Source: Achromobacter sp. Marseille-Q4962 (GTDB lineage: Bacteria; Pseudomonadota; Gammaproteobacteria; Burkholderiales; Burkholderiaceae_B). Taken from it: 64,000 nt of DNA. Below, piece by piece: positions 39,630 to 47,462 of the stretch. Below the pieces are notes generated by a model. It was not told the DNA's origin, made no database searches, and worked only from the letters and a program-made list of their open reading frames with translations. The stretch covers positions 1 to 64,000 of the forward strand of contig NZ_CALSFU010000012.1 of the NCBI RefSeq assembly GCF_943737005.1, given 5' to 3'. Within the stretch, counting starts at the first letter, position 1. Every line of letters starts with the position of its first letter. The position numbers and the translations under genes were made by a program.

Positions 39630-40242
39630 TGCCCGTCTCCGCGCCCATGCCCAGCTTGGAGGCCAGGTCGGGCGGTATGGGCGGCAGCGTGTGGGCGATG
39701 CCCTTGTGGCAGTCGATGCAGGTCTTGCTTTTGTCGGCCAGGTAGGTCGAGTGCATGTTCTGCGCCCGCACGCTCTGCCGCGTGAAGTCCATGGAGTCGT
39801 AGTTGTGGCAGTTGCGGCATTCCAGCGAATCGTTGGCCTTGAGGCGGGCCCACTCGTGCTGCGCCAGTTCCAGCCGCTTCTCCACGAACTTCTCGCGGGT
39901 GTCGATGGTGCCGAAGATCTTGCCCCACACTTCCTTGGATGCCTGCATCTTGCGCGCGATCTTGTCGGTCCAGTTGTGCGGCACGTGGCAGTCGGAGCAG
40001 ATGGCCCGCACGCCGGAACGGTTCGTGTAATGGATGGTGCTCTTGAGCTCGGCGAAGACGTTGTCGCGCATCTCGTGGCAGCCGGTGCAGAATTTCTCCG
40101 TGTTGGTCAGTTCCATGGCGGTGTTGAACGCGCCCCAGAACAGCACGCCGCCGATGAAACCGCCCACCGTCAGAAAGCCCAGGCTGAAGTGCACGCTGGG
40201 GCGGGTGATGACTTTCCAGTAGCGCTTGATGAGATCGAGCAT
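39616..40242 (-). CDS. napC: Tetrahaem quinol dehydrogenase NapC
   Basis: A 208-residue NapC/NirT-family protein that takes electrons from quinol in the inner membrane and passes them to NapB. One N-terminal transmembrane helix (about 18-38) is followed by four CxxCH haem sites: CTGCH, CSDCH, CRNCH and CIDCH. No napGH genes are present, so NapC is probably the sole electron entry to this reductase. It ends within the ccmA start. Confidence 0.96.
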   Translation of the reverse strand: MLDLIKRYWKVITRPSVHFSLGFLTVGGFIGGVLFWGAFNTAMELTNTEKFCTGCHEMRDNVFAELKSTIHYTNRSGVRAICSDCHVPHNWTDKIARKMQASKEVWGKIFGTIDTREKFVEKRLELAQHEWARLKANDSLECRNCHNYDSMDFTRQSVRAQNMHSTYLADKSKTCIDCHKGIAHTLPPIPPDLASKLGMGAETGNAPH

Positions 40243-40257
40243 GGCGGGCTCCGTGCC

Positions 40258-40734
40258 TTATTTCTGCGCGGGCGCCGGGGCGGTCAGCCGCTTCAGGATC
40301 ACGTCGATGTCCTGGTAGGTGTTGGACACCAGCGGCCTGGCCTCGGCCTGCGGCACGTGGCACTGCGTACAGAAATACCGCCGCGGCGAGACTTCGGCCA
40401 GCACGTTGCTGTCGCGGTCCATGTAGTGCGTCACGCTCAGGGGCGGGGCCTGGGTGGCCTCGGTGTTCACCCGGGCGTGGCAGGCCAGGCAGCGGTTGAA
40501 GCTGCGGTCGACCTGGTAGCCGTCGATCTTGTGCGGAATGGTGGGCGGCTGCATGGAATAGCTGCGCACCCGCTTGATGTCCTTGTTCTCGATCGGGCTG
40601 ATGAGCGGCGGATCGGTCTCGTCGGCCACCGGCGTGGGCCCGCGCATGGGGTCTTCCACGTCCTGGGGCGGCGCGGCCAGGGCCGGCCAGGCCAGCAGCA
40701 GGGCAAGCGCGATGGCGGGGGCTCGGATCTTCAT
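40258..40734 (-). CDS. napB: Dihaem cytochrome c subunit NapB
   Basis: A 158-residue periplasmic electron-transfer subunit. It has a signal peptide ending near ALAAP and two haem sites, CLACH and CTQCH, with conserved spacing, plus upstream RSYSMQPPTIPHKIDGYQ, which contains the distal histidine region. It accepts electrons from NapC and feeds NapA. It lies 18 bases after napA and 15 before napC. Confidence 0.96.
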   Translation of the reverse strand: MKIRAPAIALALLLAWPALAAPPQDVEDPMRGPTPVADETDPPLISPIENKDIKRVRSYSMQPPTIPHKIDGYQVDRSFNRCLACHARVNTEATQAPPLSVTHYMDRDSNVLAEVSPRRYFCTQCHVPQAEARPLVSNTYQDIDVILKRLTAPAPAQK

Positions 40735-40752
40735 GGCTGTCTCCCGGCGATC

Positions 40753-43248
40753 TCAGGCCTTGACGATCTTGACCGCGCACTTCTTGAAGTCGGTCTGGAA
40801 CGAGATGGGGTCGGTGGCGTCCAGCGTGACCTTGTTGATGAGCTGGCCGGCGTCGAACCAGGGCACGAAGACCAGGCCGCGCGGCGGCTTGTCGCGGCCC
40901 CGCGTCTCCAGCCGCGAGCGCATCCGCTCGCGCCGCGACACGATCTCCACCTCGTCGCCGCGCCGCAGGCCCAGCTTCTGCGCATCGTCGGGGTGCATGA
41001 AACAGACTGCGTTGGGAAAGGCGCGGTAAAGCTCGGGCACGCGCCGCGTCATGGACCCGGAATGCCAGTGCTCCAGCACGCGGCCGGTAGACAGCCAGAA
41101 CGGATACTCTTCGTCGGGCGATTCGGGCGGCGGCTCGTAGGGCAGCGCGTAGATGATGGCGCGGCCGTCGGGGTTGCCGTAGAACTCGAAGCCCTTGCCG
41201 GCCTTCACGTATGGGTCGCTGCCCTCGCGGTAGCGCCACAGGGTTTCCTTGCCGTCGACCACCGGCCAGCGCAGGCCGCGCACCTGGTGGTAGGTGTCGA
41301 AAGGCGCGAGGTCGTGCCCGTGGCCGCGCCCGAAGGCCGCGTATTCCTCGAACAGGCCCTTCTGCACGTAGAAGCCGAAGGCGTCGGATTCCTGGTTGGC
41401 GTAACCGGGATCGCGCTCGGAGTTCGGATACCGGTTTACCTGGCCGTTGGCGAACAGCACGTCGTACAGCGTCTTGCCGCGGTACTCGGGTTTCTTGGCG
41501 AGCAGGTCGGCGGGCCAGACTTCCTCCACCTTGAATCGCTTGGAGAACTCCATCAGTTGCCACAGGTCGGAGCGGGCCTGTCCCGGCGCATCGACCAGCT
41601 GGTGCCAGAACTGCGTGCGGCGCTCGGCGTTGCCGTAGGCTCCTTCCTTTTCCACCCACATGGCCGCCGGCAGGATCAGGTCGGCCGAGATGGTCGTGAC
41701 CGTGGGGTAGGCGTCCGACACCACGATGAAGTTGTCGGGATTGCGGTAGCCCGGCAGCCCTTCGTTCATGAGGTTGGCGGCCGCCTGCATGTTGTTGTTG
41801 ACCATCACCCAATAGGCGTTGATGGAGCCGTCCTTGAGCATGCGGTTCTGCAGCACGGCGTGCGCGCCCACCTTGTCGGGAATGGTGCCCTCGGGCAGCT
41901 GCCAGAGTTCTTCCGCGTGGGCGCGGTGCTTGGGATTGGTGACCACCAGGTCGGCCGGCAGCCGGTGCGAGAACGTGCCTACTTCGCGCGCCGTGCCGCA
42001 GGCCGAGGGCTGGCCCGTGAGCGAGAAGGGGCTGTTGCCCGGCGTGGAGATCTTGCCCGTCAGCAGGTGGATGTTGTAGACGAGATTGTTGGCCCACACG
42101 CCGCGCGTGTGCTGGTTGAACCCCATGGTCCAGAACGAGGTCACGCGCACCTTCGGGTCGGCGTACATCTCGGCCAGTTCTTCCAGCCGGTTCTTGGGCA
42201 CGCCGCTCAGCTTGGCCGTGTAGTCCAGGTCGTACTTGGAGACGAAGCGCGCGTACTCCTCGAAATCGATGGGCTTGGACGCGCCGGGGTTGGCGGCGTT
42301 CTTGGCGGCCTTCTGCAGCGGATGATCGGGCCGCAGCCCGTAGCCGATGTCGGTCACGCCCTGGTGGAAGACCGTGTGCTTGTCCACGAAGTCGCGGTTC
42401 ACGCGCTTGGTCTTGATGATGTGGTTCGCGATGTAGTTCAGGATCGCCAGGTCGGTCTGCGGCGTGAAGGTGAGCGTCAGGTCGGCCAGGTCGTAGGAAC
42501 GGTGCTCGAAGGTGGACAGCACCGCCACCCGGGTCTTGGGCGCGGACAGGCGCCGGTCGGTCACGCGGGTCCACAGAATGGGATGCATCTCCGCCATGTT
42601 GGAGCCCCACAGCACGAAGGCGTCGGCGTTCTCGATGTCGTCGTAGCAGCCCATGGGCTCGTCGGCCCCGAAGGTGCGCATGAACCCCACGGCGGCCGAG
42701 GCCATGCAATGGCGCGCGTTGGGGTCGAGGTTGTTGGACCGGAAGCCCGCCTTCATGAGCTTGAGCGCGGCGTAGCCTTCCCATACCGTCCATTGCCCCG
42801 AGCCGAACATGCCCACGGCGGTGGGGCCTTTGTCGCGCAGCACGCGCTTGAACTGCTCGGCCATGACGTCGAACGCCTGGTCCCACGACACCGGCGCGAA
42901 TTCTCCGTCCTTGGCGTACCGCCCGTTCTTCATGCGCAGCAGCGGCTGCGTGAGGCGGTCGGCGCCGTACATGATCTTGGACAGGAAATAGCCCTTGACG
43001 CAGTTCAGGCCCTTGTTGACCTCGGCGTTGAAATCGCCGTGCGTGGCCACGACCTGGTTGTCCTTGACCGCCACGTTCACGCCGCAACCCGTGCCGCAGA
43101 ATCTACAGGGCGCCTTGGACCATTTCAGCTTGGCGGCCTCGGATTCGGTCACGATGTTCTGCGCGTAGCCGACGATCGGAATGCCCGCCACCGTGGCGGC
43201 GGCCGCGGCGGCCGATTGCTTGATGAATTCCCTACGGGGCATTGCCAT
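40753..43248 (-). CDS. napA: Periplasmic nitrate reductase catalytic subunit NapA
   Basis: A 831-residue molybdenum enzyme that reduces nitrate to nitrite. A Tat signal begins the protein (RREFIK at 5-10). The [4Fe-4S] cluster cysteines are 48, 51, 55 and 83 ([14 protein letters not shown]), and the Mo-ligating Cys181 lies in NARHCMAS. The bis-MGD binding domains follow through to the C-terminus. A later ATG at residue 3 (MPRREF) is possible. The Tat chaperone napD overlaps its start by 17 bases. Confidence 0.98.
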   Translation of the reverse strand: MAMPRREFIKQSAAAAAATVAGIPIVGYAQNIVTESEAAKLKWSKAPCRFCGTGCGVNVAVKDNQVVATHGDFNAEVNKGLNCVKGYFLSKIMYGADRLTQPLLRMKNGRYAKDGEFAPVSWDQAFDVMAEQFKRVLRDKGPTAVGMFGSGQWTVWEGYAALKLMKAGFRSNNLDPNARHCMASAAVGFMRTFGADEPMGCYDDIENADAFVLWGSNMAEMHPILWTRVTDRRLSAPKTRVAVLSTFEHRSYDLADLTLTFTPQTDLAILNYIANHIIKTKRVNRDFVDKHTVFHQGVTDIGYGLRPDHPLQKAAKNAANPGASKPIDFEEYARFVSKYDLDYTAKLSGVPKNRLEELAEMYADPKVRVTSFWTMGFNQHTRGVWANNLVYNIHLLTGKISTPGNSPFSLTGQPSACGTAREVGTFSHRLPADLVVTNPKHRAHAEELWQLPEGTIPDKVGAHAVLQNRMLKDGSINAYWVMVNNNMQAAANLMNEGLPGYRNPDNFIVVSDAYPTVTTISADLILPAAMWVEKEGAYGNAERRTQFWHQLVDAPGQARSDLWQLMEFSKRFKVEEVWPADLLAKKPEYRGKTLYDVLFANGQVNRYPNSERDPGYANQESDAFGFYVQKGLFEEYAAFGRGHGHDLAPFDTYHQVRGLRWPVVDGKETLWRYREGSDPYVKAGKGFEFYGNPDGRAIIYALPYEPPPESPDEEYPFWLSTGRVLEHWHSGSMTRRVPELYRAFPNAVCFMHPDDAQKLGLRRGDEVEIVSRRERMRSRLETRGRDKPPRGLVFVPWFDAGQLINKVTLDATDPISFQTDFKKCAVKIVKA

Positions 43249-43558
43249 CGTCGATCTCCTCGTTCATGGCGTCCAGCGTCTCGGCGTGCTGGTACACCAG
43301 CGCGGACGCGAGCACGCCGTCGAGGCGCTGTATCTCGGAGATGCGCGCCATCATTTGCTCGGTGGAGGGGGCTTCCAGGGTGACGACTATCTTGCCGGCG
43401 CCGGAAACGGCATGGATCTCCGCGCCTTCGACGGCGAGGATGCCGGCGCGCACGGTGTCGAGCTTGCGCACCAGCGCATGCACCACCATGCTGGCGATGT
43501 GCAGCTCGGCGGGCGGAGGACAGGGGGAACAGGAAAGCGCGTGCATGGCTGGCTCCAT
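43232..43558 (-). CDS. napD: NapA-specific chaperone NapD
   Basis: A 108-residue cytoplasmic chaperone that binds the NapA Tat signal and prevents premature export. The ferredoxin-like fold is seen as [46 protein letters not shown], and the C-terminal DDGNAP tail overlaps napA. An internal ATG at 43546 (MHALS) is an alternative start, since the first residues are Cys/Pro-rich and not conserved. Confidence 0.93.
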   Translation of the reverse strand: MEPAMHALSCSPCPPPAELHIASMVVHALVRKLDTVRAGILAVEGAEIHAVSGAGKIVVTLEAPSTEQMMARISEIQRLDGVLASALVYQHAETLDAMNEEIDDGNAP

Positions 43559-43567
43559 GACGGCGTT

Positions 43568-43726
43568 TCAGGAGCCCGGAGGGCCCGCGAGCATCTGATA
43601 GAACCAGACCAGGAACCCGTAGCCCGCGACGATGACGACCGCCAGCACGGGAGCAATGATCGCCGCCAGGAACACGAAGCTGCGCAGTTCCTGGGACTTG
43701 GTCAGCGCATCGGAATCGTTTGACAC
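43568..43726 (-). CDS. napE: Nitrate reductase accessory protein NapE
   Basis: A 52-residue single-helix membrane protein at the head of nap operons. Pattern: KSQELRSFVFLAAIIAPVLAVVIVAGYGFLVWFYQML, with the conserved LRSF before the helix and the GYGFLVWFYQ end. The GTG at 43726 is chosen because GAGGTG lies just before it and the preceding frame (to 43810) is unlike the family. Its role is unknown. Confidence 0.88.
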   Translation of the reverse strand: MSNDSDALTKSQELRSFVFLAAIIAPVLAVVIVAGYGFLVWFYQMLAGPPGS

Positions 43727-43780
43727 ACACCACCTCACTGGAAAGGTCGGGGTATTGCGTTCAACGTGCGGATTCGTGAA

Positions 43781-43810
43781 TTTGTAGCAGCGCGGGGGAC
43801 GGCGCGTCAA
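43781..43810 (-). promoter_or_regulatory. Predicted promoter of the nap-ccm operon
   Basis: On the minus strand TTGACG (43805-43810) and TACAAA (43781-43786) are 18 bases apart, giving a start near 43775 and a leader of about 50 bases to napE. No convincing Fnr or NarL site is seen by eye. Confidence 0.45.
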
Positions 43811-43822
43811 CGCCGCGCCGCG

Positions 43823-43850
43823 AAAAAAAAGCGCGCCGTCGGGCGCGCGC
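43823..43850 (-). terminator. Intrinsic terminator of the BKACE operon
   Basis: On the minus strand GCGCGC-CCGACG-GCGCGC is followed by eight T residues (43830 to 43823). It lies after the gene at 43899 and before the nap promoter, insulating the two same-strand operons. Confidence 0.75.
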
Positions 43851-43898
43851 GAAATGAGGTTTGGTATATGGCGAGCGCGTCCGGCGCGCGGTTTCCGG

Positions 43899-44753
43899 TC
43901 AGCGCACCTGGCCGTAGATGAGGCGCGCGTCGGCGGCGGTGGCCAGCGGGCGGCCCAGGGCGCGGGCGCCTTCGGCCGCCTGGCGCACCAGGTCCGCGTT
44001 GCCGGCCGCGATGGCCCCGTCGCGCAGCCTGAGGTTGTTCTCGAAGCCCACGCGCATGTGGCCGCCGAAGGCCGCCGCCGTGGCGACGCAGGCGTTTTCC
44101 TCGGGGCCGAACGCGCACACCGCCCAGGGCAGGGAGTGGTCGTAGGCCTGCAGGAACGGCAGCAGGTCGTAGGCCGACGACACCTGGCCCGCGCTGTAGC
44201 GGCCCAGCACGAAGAGCACCGACCATGCGCCGGGAGGCGCCAGGCCGCGGGCGCGCAGCGCGAGCCAGCGCCGCACGTCGCCTTCGTCGTAGAGAATGAT
44301 CTGCGTCATGATGCGGCGTTCGGCCAGCCATGCCAGGAACGCCGCGAGCTCGGCCTCCGCGATCTCGGGCACCGCGATCTCGCGCAGCCCGATGGACACG
44401 GCCTCGGGCGCCAGCTCGCGCACCACCGCCATCTGTTCGGCGGCGCGGTAGACGCCGGCCGCCTCGCTGGTCACCTGCACCAGCATCTCGTCGCCCACGG
44501 CCTCGCGCACGGCGGCCAGCGCCTCGCGGTAGGCGCCGGCGTCGAGCAGGTGGCTGCCGTCGGGCTTGCGCACGTGCATGTGCATCATGGCCGCGCCCGC
44601 CTCAAGGCAGGCGCGCGCTTCGCGGGCCAGCGCCTCGGGGGTCGTCGGCACGGCGGGATGGTCGGCGGCTTTCTTGTACGCGCCGTTGGGCGCGACGGTA
44701 ATGATGACGGGCGATTGCGCCAGGGGCTGGCGCGTCGTGGCGGCGGCGTTCAA
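43899..44753 (-). CDS. Beta-keto acid cleavage enzyme (BKACE/DUF849)
   Basis: A 284-residue TIM-barrel enzyme of the 3-keto-5-aminohexanoate cleavage (Kce/BKACE) family, which condenses a beta-keto acid with acetyl-CoA and cleaves it to acetoacetate or acetoacetyl-CoA plus a CoA ester or amine. The start region PVIITVAPNGAYKK, the metal ligands MHMHVRKPDG, and the late FGGHMRVGFENNLRLRDG are visible. The TTG at 44753 overlaps the stop of the upstream dehydrogenase by four bases and has GGAG eight bases before it. The dehydrogenase probably makes its keto-acid substrate. Confidence 0.85.
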   Translation of the reverse strand: MNAAATTRQPLAQSPVIITVAPNGAYKKAADHPAVPTTPEALAREARACLEAGAAMMHMHVRKPDGSHLLDAGAYREALAAVREAVGDEMLVQVTSEAAGVYRAAEQMAVVRELAPEAVSIGLREIAVPEIAEAELAAFLAWLAERRIMTQIILYDEGDVRRWLALRARGLAPPGAWSVLFVLGRYSAGQVSSAYDLLPFLQAYDHSLPWAVCAFGPEENACVATAAAFGGHMRVGFENNLRLRDGAIAAGNADLVRQAAEGARALGRPLATAADARLIYGQVR

Positions 44754-45712
44754 GGCTGGATCTCCGGCAGTTCGGGGGCAATCAGGTCCAGGCCCGCGCA
44801 CAGCAGCCTGTCGTAGCGGGCGCGCTCGGCGGCGATAGTCTCGGGCGTCCATTCATAGAAGCCCGCGCCCGCCTTCATGCCGTGGCGGCCGTCGCGGGCG
44901 CGCTCGGCCAGGCAGCGCGCGGGATGGTCCGCATTGCAGAAGGTGGGGTACATGGTCGCGCCGGCGGCCGCATGCACGTCGATGCCGGCGTGGTCGCGCT
45001 GCATGACGGGCCCGGCCGCCAGGAAGCGGAAGCCGAAGCCGAAACGCACCGCCGCGTCCACATCCTCGGGCGAGGCGATGCCGCGGTCGATGAGGTCGAA
45101 GGCCTCGCGCGAAAGCGCGTGCTGCAGCCGGTTGGCCAGAAAGCCCGGCAGGTCCTGGCGCACCTTCACCGGCACGCTGCCGCAGCGGCGCATGAAGGCG
45201 ATGAGCGCATCGGCGCGGCTCTCGTCGGACGACTCGCCCATGACGACCTCCACCAGCGGCACCAGGTGGGCGGGCATGAAGAAATGCAGGCCCAGCATGC
45301 GGGCGCCGGTGCCCAGGCCCCGGCCGATCGCGCTGATGGGAAAGCTGGAGCTGTTGCTGGCCAGGATGGCGTCGGGCCGGGCCCGGCGCTCCAGCTCGGC
45401 AAAGAGCGCCTGCTTGATGTCCAGCCGTTCGGGAATGCACTCGATGACGAGGTCCACGCCGGACCAGTCCACGTCGTCCAGGCCGGCGGCCACCGCCAGC
45501 CGGCCGGCGTTGCCTTCGCGCCCGATGGCGCGCAGGTTCTCCGCCACGCGCGCCGGCAGGCCCGCGGCGCGGGCGGCATCGGGTTCGACGATGGTGGTGC
45601 GGCATTGCGCGCGGGTCAGCACCACGGCCACGTCGGCGCCCATGGTGCCGCCGCCCACCACCACGGCGTGCGCCGCGCCGGGGTTGGGCAGCGGGGTTGT
45701 ATTGCTCTGCAT
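44750..45712 (-). CDS. 3-hydroxyacyl-CoA dehydrogenase family protein
   Basis: A 320-residue NAD-dependent dehydrogenase of the beta-hydroxyacyl-CoA/carnitine dehydrogenase fold. The Rossmann motif VVGGGTMGADVAVVL is near the start; catalytic elements include IECIPERLDIKQALFAELE, LGLHFFMPAHLVPLVEVV with the catalytic His, and FLANRLQHALSREAF. Paired with a BKACE enzyme, it may oxidise a hydroxy acid (for example carnitine-like or hydroxy-amino acids) to the keto form that BKACE cleaves. The natural substrate is not shown by sequence. Confidence 0.86.
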   Translation of the reverse strand: MQSNTTPLPNPGAAHAVVVGGGTMGADVAVVLTRAQCRTTIVEPDAARAAGLPARVAENLRAIGREGNAGRLAVAAGLDDVDWSGVDLVIECIPERLDIKQALFAELERRARPDAILASNSSSFPISAIGRGLGTGARMLGLHFFMPAHLVPLVEVVMGESSDESRADALIAFMRRCGSVPVKVRQDLPGFLANRLQHALSREAFDLIDRGIASPEDVDAAVRFGFGFRFLAAGPVMQRDHAGIDVHAAAGATMYPTFCNADHPARCLAERARDGRHGMKAGAGFYEWTPETIAAERARYDRLLCAGLDLIAPELPEIQP

Positions 45713-45770
45713 GTTCGGCTCCTTGCTCGGAATTCTGGGTTGCGCCGGCGACGAGTGTAGAGAAGCCGAT

Positions 45771-45800
45771 TTGATTGATGAATCAGATTTTTTTTATAGA
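45771..45800 (+). promoter_or_regulatory. LysR promoter with overlapping dyad; element copy 1
   Basis: TTGATT (45771-45776), 18 bases and TATAGA (45795-45800) resemble a promoter for the LysR gene. A dyad TGATT-GATG-AATCA covers 45772-45785. The minus-strand reading of 45771-45797 matches 49351-49377 at 24 of 27 bases. Confidence 0.55.
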
Positions 45801-45836
45801 ATGATCGAAATTCACGATTAATGTGGCGGGGGACTC

Positions 45837-46745
45837 ATGCAGATCAACCTGTCGATGCGCGACATCGACACCACGCTGGTGCTGGGGCGCACGCTCAATT
45901 TCCGGCAGGCGGCGGCGCAGTTGCACCTGTCGCAATCGGCGCTGTCCACGCAGGTGCAGCGCATCGAGGACGCGCTGGGCGTGCGCCTGTTCGACCGCAC
46001 CACCCGCACCGTGCGGCTGACGGCGGCGGGGCAGGCCTTCATGCAGCAGGCCGCCAGCCTGCAGGCCGCGTTTCGCGACGCCATCGCGGCGGTGGGCGCC
46101 ATCGCCAGCGCCGAGCACGGCGAGGTTTCCGTGGCGGCGCTGCCTTCCTTGGCGGCGCGGCTGCTGCCGCGCGTGCTCATGGCATACCGCCAGGCCCATC
46201 CGCACGTGGCGCTCAAGGTGCGCGACACGCTTTCCGGCCCGGCGTTCGACCTGGTGCGCGCGGGCGAGGTGGACTTCGCGCTGACCGCGGCCGACCCCCA
46301 GCAGGCCGACCTGCATTACGTGCCGCTGATGTCCGACAGCTTTCTGCTCCTGATTCCCGAGGCGCACGCGCTGGCCCGCGCGCAGGGGCCGCTGCGCTGG
46401 GCCGACACCGCGGGCGCGGCGCACGTCTCCATGGTGCATCCCAGCAGTGTGCGGCAGTACACCGAATGGGCCTTTCTGCAGAACCGCATCCGCTTCGTTC
46501 CGGCCTTCGAGGCCGAGCACTTGACCACCATCGTGGCCATGGTGGAATGCGGCTTCGGGGTGGCGGCGCTGCCGGAGATCGCGGCCGGGGCCGTGGCCCA
46601 GCGCGGCATCGTGCAGCGGCCGCTCGTCGGGCCGGTGGCCGAGCGGTCCATCGGGCTGGTCACGGCGCGCAACCGCAGCCTGGCGCCGGCTGCCGCCGCG
46701 CTGGTGCGCATGCTGCGCGAATCGCTGGCGGACGCACCGCGCTGA
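45837..46745 (+). CDS. LysR-family transcriptional regulator
   Basis: A 302-residue regulator. Helix-turn-helix at about 15-60: TLNFRQAAAQLHLSQSALSTQVQRIEDALGVRLFDRTTRTVRLT. The C-terminal effector domain contains DLVRAGEVDFALTAADPQQADLHYVPL. It is divergent from the dehydrogenase/BKACE pair, with a TGATT-N4-AATCA dyad in between, and is the natural candidate for controlling both. The same element in front of the Bug gene at 49456 suggests a wider role. Confidence 0.93.
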   Translation: MQINLSMRDIDTTLVLGRTLNFRQAAAQLHLSQSALSTQVQRIEDALGVRLFDRTTRTVRLTAAGQAFMQQAASLQAAFRDAIAAVGAIASAEHGEVSVAALPSLAARLLPRVLMAYRQAHPHVALKVRDTLSGPAFDLVRAGEVDFALTAADPQQADLHYVPLMSDSFLLLIPEAHALARAQGPLRWADTAGAAHVSMVHPSSVRQYTEWAFLQNRIRFVPAFEAEHLTTIVAMVECGFGVAALPEIAAGAVAQRGIVQRPLVGPVAERSIGLVTARNRSLAPAAAALVRMLRESLADAPR

Positions 46746-46761
46746 GCGGCCGAGCCAGGCC

Positions 46762-47454
46762 CTAGCCGAGACGGGCGGCTTCGGCCGCCAGATAGGCGTC
46801 GCGCGAGGGCAGCAGGTGTTCGCGGCACACGGCCGCCAGCGCCTGGCGGTTGCCTTCGCGCAGGGCCTGGATCATGGCCCAGTGCTCCTGACGCGAACGC
46901 TCGCGCCAGGCTGGCGAGGTCAGCGTGCCGAAGCGGATGGGATGGGTGCGGCGCGCGTACTCCTCGATGGCCTGGGCCAGCACGGCGTTGTCCATGAGGG
47001 CGAAGAACTCGCGGTGGAACCGCTGGTTGCTGCGGAACACGCGCGGCGCGTCGCCGTCGGCCACCGCCTCGTCGTGTTCGCGCTGCACCGCGATCAGGGC
47101 CGCCAGGCGGGCGGGCGGAACGGGCAGCGCAATGAGGCCGGCCGCATGCACTTCCAGCACTTCGCGCAGGGCATACAGCTCGCTCACTTCGCGGGCCGTG
47201 TAGGCCCGCACCACCGCGCCCACGTTGCGCCGCCGCTCCACCACGCCCAGCTGCTCCAGCTCGGCCAGCGCCTGGCGTACTACGTGCCGCTTCAGGCCAA
47301 AGCGGGCCATGAGCTCGTCTTCGGTGAGCCGCTGGCGCGGATGCAGCCGGCCGAAGACGATGTCTTCTTCCAGGGTCTCGATGGCGGCCTGCAGCGCGTC
47401 CCGCGAGGCGGCGGGCGCGGCGGCCCGGGAGGCCGACGGGTCGATGGCGTTCAT
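46762..47454 (-). CDS. GntR-family regulator (FCD subgroup)
   Basis: A 230-residue FadR-like regulator. The winged helix (about 20-80) includes GRLHPRQRLTEDELMARFGLKRHVVRQALAELEQLGVVERRRNVGAVV; the C-terminal all-helical FCD domain includes LREVLEVHAAGLIA and RFHREFFALMDN with the metal/ligand-binding His residues. It starts eight bases after the dehydratase gene in the same direction, so it is co-transcribed and probably controls that gene in response to a sugar acid or other carboxylate. Confidence 0.92.
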   Translation of the reverse strand: MNAIDPSASRAAAPAASRDALQAAIETLEEDIVFGRLHPRQRLTEDELMARFGLKRHVVRQALAELEQLGVVERRRNVGAVVRAYTAREVSELYALREVLEVHAAGLIALPVPPARLAALIAVQREHDEAVADGDAPRVFRSNQRFHREFFALMDNAVLAQAIEEYARRTHPIRFGTLTSPAWRERSRQEHWAMIQALREGNRQALAAVCREHLLPSRDAYLAAEAARLG

Positions 47455-47462
47455 GGGCGGGA

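Noticed and set aside
39418-43383. 1321-codon plus-strand frame opposite the nap genes
   Set aside because: It is fully antisense to napA, napB, napC and ccmA, each of which has intact cofactor motifs; high GC keeps the opposite frame open.
44750-45712. L-carnitine dehydrogenase
   Set aside because: Length and partner fit, but the segment after the catalytic His and the C-terminal region do not match the carnitine enzyme as I recall it; kept as a general hydroxyacyl-CoA dehydrogenase.
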